A DNA stretch of 64,000 nucleotides, from NCBI GenBank assembly GCA_905198835.1, contig CAJKDY010000010.1, positions 32,713 to 96,712 on the forward strand, given 5' to 3'. The notes under the pieces are model-generated. The model saw only the letters and a list, made by a program, of their open reading frames with translations. It did no database searches and had not been told where the DNA came from. The position numbers and the translations under genes were made by a program. Source of the stretch: an uncultured Eubacteriales bacterium (GTDB lineage: Bacteria > Bacillota > Clostridia > Oscillospirales > Oscillospiraceae). Below, one piece after another: positions 62,070 through 64,000 of the stretch. Numbering within the stretch: position 1 is the first letter of the stretch; every line of letters starts with the position of its first letter.

Positions 62070-62612
62070 TCACATCTCCTGTCCCCTCTGCCGGTCGGGC
62101 AGGAGGACCAGCTCTCCCTTGGCCCGGGTGGCGTTGAGGTCGATGAGCCGCTGGTTCTCGCTGCCCCGGAAGCGAAGGGCCAGGTTCTTCTTCGCCTGGA
62201 TGAAGGGCCCGTCCACCAGCACGTCGATAAGGGACAGAAGCTCATCGGTGGCCTCGCAGTGCTTGGGGTCATTGGGGTCGATGAGCCGATCCAGGGTAAA
62301 GCCGGTAAAGCACCAGATGTTTTTTGCTGGGTAGCGCTCCTTCACACGCCGGACAAACGGGAGAAGCGCCCGCTGGTTCTCCGGCTCGAAGGGCTCGCCG
62401 CCCAGCAGGGTCAGGCCGCTGATGTAGTCCGGTGCCAGCAGTTCTAAAAGTTGGTCCTCGGTGTCCCTGGTAAAGGGCTGGCCGTATTGAAAATCCCAGG
62501 TCTGAGGCTGGAAGCAGCCCTCGCAGCGGTTGGTACAGCCCGAGACGAACAGCGTGACCCGCACTCCCTCGCCGTCGGCCACGTCGCAGTTTTTGATGTT
62601 GCCGTAGTACAT
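62070..62612 (-). CDS. nrdG: Anaerobic ribonucleotide reductase activating protein
   Basis: Radical SAM activase that installs the glycyl radical on NrdD. The 180-residue protein has CTNRCEGC (Cys26, Cys30, Cys33), the GGEPFEPENQ motif and a C-terminal VLVDGPFIQAKK segment typical of NrdG. ATG 62612 with GGGGGG upstream is preferred over the frame opening at 62735. It follows nrdD after about 190 bases containing a hairpin. Confidence 0.95.
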   Translation of the reverse strand: MYYGNIKNCDVADGEGVRVTLFVSGCTNRCEGCFQPQTWDFQYGQPFTRDTEDQLLELLAPDYISGLTLLGGEPFEPENQRALLPFVRRVKERYPAKNIWCFTGFTLDRLIDPNDPKHCEATDELLSLIDVLVDGPFIQAKKNLALRFRGSENQRLIDLNATRAKGELVLLPDRQRGQEM

Positions 62613-62629
62613 GGTATCCCCCCATAGAA

Positions 62630-62657
62630 AAAGGGGACGGGAGGTCCCGTCCCCTTT
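62630..62657 (-). terminator. Intrinsic terminator-like hairpin between nrdD and nrdG
   Basis: Minus strand: AAAGGGGACGGG-ACCT-CCCGTCCCCTTT followed by TTC, ending 18 bases before nrdG. It may lower nrdG expression relative to nrdD. The remaining spacer (62658-62805) is GC-rich with a GCGGC/GCCGC pair and no gene. Confidence 0.7.
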
Positions 62658-62805
62658 GAATGGTTTGCTGTCACGCTCGCATTGGGCGGGCTTGTCGGGG
62701 TCGCTTCGCGGCTGCGCGGCCAAAATGCCGCTCACGCTGACCGCGTTCGCCTGTTTTTGGCCTGTCGCCGCTCCATCGCCCCCGGCCCGCCTATGCTCGC
62801 GCTTC

Positions 62806-64000
62806 TTACAGGTGCAGCACCCGGTCCTTGATCTCCTGGGTGCGGCCCTGGTTCCAATACTGGGTGCCGATGTAGCCGCAGGTGCGACGGGCCACGTTCA
62901 TCTTGTCCTGGTCCTCGTTGCCGCACTGGGGGCAGCGCCACACCAGCTTGCCGTCCTCCTCCACGATTTCGATCTCGCCGTCCCAACCGCAGCACTGGCA
63001 GTAGTCGCTCTTGGTGTTGAGCTCGGCGTACATAATGTTGTCATAGATGAACTTCATCACCTGCAGCACCGCGTCCAGGTTGTCCTGCATATCGGGGACC
63101 TCCACGTAGCTGATGGCGCCGCCGGGGGACAGGGTCTGGAACTGGGACTCAAACTTCAGCTTTTCAAAGGCGTCGATCTCCTCGGAGACGTGGACGTGGT
63201 AGGAGTTGGTGATGTAGCCCTTGTCCGTGATGCCGGGGATGACGCCAAAGCGCTTCTGGAGGCACTTGGCGAACTTATAGGTGGTGGACTCCAGCGGGGT
63301 ACCGTAGAGGGAGAAGTCGATGTTGCTCTCCGCCTTCCAGCCCTTGCAGGCGTCGTTCATGTGCTGCATGACTTCCAGGGCGAAGGGAGTGGCCTCGGGG
63401 TCGGTGTGGCTCTTGCCGGTCATGAATTTGACGCACTCATAGAGCCCGGCGTAGCCCAGAGAGATGGTGGAGTAGCCGTTGAAGAGGAGCTTGTCGATGG
63501 TCTCGCCCTTCTCCAGCCGGGCCAGAGCGCCGTACTGCCAGAGGATGGGCGCGGCGTCGGACAGCGTGCCCTTGAGCCGCTCATGGCGGCACAGCAACGC
63601 CCTATGGCACAGCTCCAGCCGCTCGTCAAAGATCTCCCAGAACTTCTGGACGTTGCCCGCCGAAGAAAGCGCCACGTCCACCAGGTTGATGGTGACCACG
63701 CCCTGGTTAAAGCGGCCATAGTACTTGTGCTTGCCCGGCTCGTAGTTGCCGGCGTTGGCGATGTTGCCGATACCCGCCTCGGTAAAGCGGTCGGGGGTCA
63801 GGAAGGAGCGGCAGCCCATGCAGGTATAGCAGTCGCCCTTATCCCGGAGCATGATCTTCTCGGAGATATAGTCAGGGACCATGCGCTTGGCGGTGCATTT
63901 TGCGGCCAGCTTGGTCAGATACCAATAGGGGGAGTCCTCGGTGACGTTGTCCTCCTCCAGCACGTAGATGAGCTTGGGGAAGGCGGGGGTGACCCACACG
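62806..64000 (-). CDS. nrdD: Anaerobic ribonucleoside-triphosphate reductase, C-terminal part, runs off the window
   Basis: Class III (glycyl radical) reductase making dNTPs without oxygen. About 398 C-terminal residues are visible: YTCMGCRSFLTPD, GRFNQGVVTINLVDVAL, GTPLESTTYKFAKCL, ITDKGYITNSYHVHVSEEIDAFEKL, the zinc-binding CQCCG and CPQCG pairs, and the glycyl-radical motif RRTCGYIGTQ near the end. The 5' part lies beyond position 64000. nrdG is downstream as expected. Confidence 0.96.
   Translation of the reverse strand, partial: VWVTPAFPKLIYVLEEDNVTEDSPYWYLTKLAAKCTAKRMVPDYISEKIMLRDKGDCYTCMGCRSFLTPDRFTEAGIGNIANAGNYEPGKHKYYGRFNQGVVTINLVDVALSSAGNVQKFWEIFDERLELCHRALLCRHERLKGTLSDAAPILWQYGALARLEKGETIDKLLFNGYSTISLGYAGLYECVKFMTGKSHTDPEATPFALEVMQHMNDACKGWKAESNIDFSLYGTPLESTTYKFAKCLQKRFGVIPGITDKGYITNSYHVHVSEEIDAFEKLKFESQFQTLSPGGAISYVEVPDMQDNLDAVLQVMKFIYDNIMYAELNTKSDYCQCCGWDGEIEIVEEDGKLVWRCPQCGNEDQDKMNVARRTCGYIGTQYWNQGRTQEIKDRVLHL

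Overview
The window is high-GC DNA from a spore-forming, anaerobic Firmicute. The gene content fits a gut Oscillospiraceae/Ruminococcaceae-type clostridium (Flavonifractor, Pseudoflavonifractor or Intestinimonas-like); this placement is inferred from content, not from a marker-gene comparison. Supporting features are pro-sigma-K with a SpoIVFA/SpoIVFB-like pair, a complete Rnf complex, oxygen-sensitive class III ribonucleotide reductase, type III glutamine synthetase, a bile-salt-hydrolase-type amidase, a secreted serpin, a clostripain-type protease and SLH repeats. Genes are tightly packed, promoters are mostly near-consensus sigma-A types with 17-18 bp spacers, and most units end in clear intrinsic terminators. 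No insertion sequence, prophage, CRISPR array or rRNA operon was seen.

Layout. 1-9.4 kb: partial CDF transporter, a radical-SAM/DUF4130 DNA-metabolism pair, ttcA, rplM-rpsI, a lipoprotein serpin with degV, plsY with a glycolipid glycosyltransferase, and sigK. 9.5-20 kb: NSS transporter, cytidylate-kinase-like protein, tRNA-Ala, split transketolase, clostripain protease, azlCD, and a DUF362/DUF3842/choloylglycine hydrolase cluster. 20-26 kb: metallophosphoesterase, TlpA-like and DUF975/CmpB membrane proteins, tRNA-Arg and tRNA-Val, two small membrane proteins, an orphan sugar-ABC ATPase. 26-38 kb: a nitrogen-assimilation island (Amt-PII fusion, GSIII, a minimal ANTAR protein, purF, gltB, gltD). 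38-48 kb: SLH protein, ilvBNC, rnfCDGEAB. 48-54 kb: greA-hexokinase, the M23/M50 sporulation-type pair, class II aldolase-asnA, tRNA-Leu, a histone-like DUF6465 protein. 54-64 kb: metNIQ, cysK, an operon of MetH activation domain-metH-metF, then nrdG and partial nrdD.

Two RNA-based control systems stand out. (1) Upstream of metNIQ, a promoter drives a short transcript encoding a 30-residue peptide with eight methionines (including Met-Met-Met) behind a strong ribosome binding site, followed by an intrinsic terminator and then metN. This has the architecture of ribosome-mediated transcription attenuation sensing methionyl-tRNA, where Firmicutes usually use SAM riboswitches or T-boxes. (2) A 74-residue stand-alone ANTAR protein is encoded divergently from GSIII. 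Intrinsic terminators sit in the leaders of both GSIII and amt-PII, and each overlaps an alternative hairpin with an A..G.. hexaloop of the kind ANTAR proteins bind. Together these suggest an antitermination circuit for ammonium uptake and the GS-GOGAT pathway, with purF placed in the same operon as the regulator.
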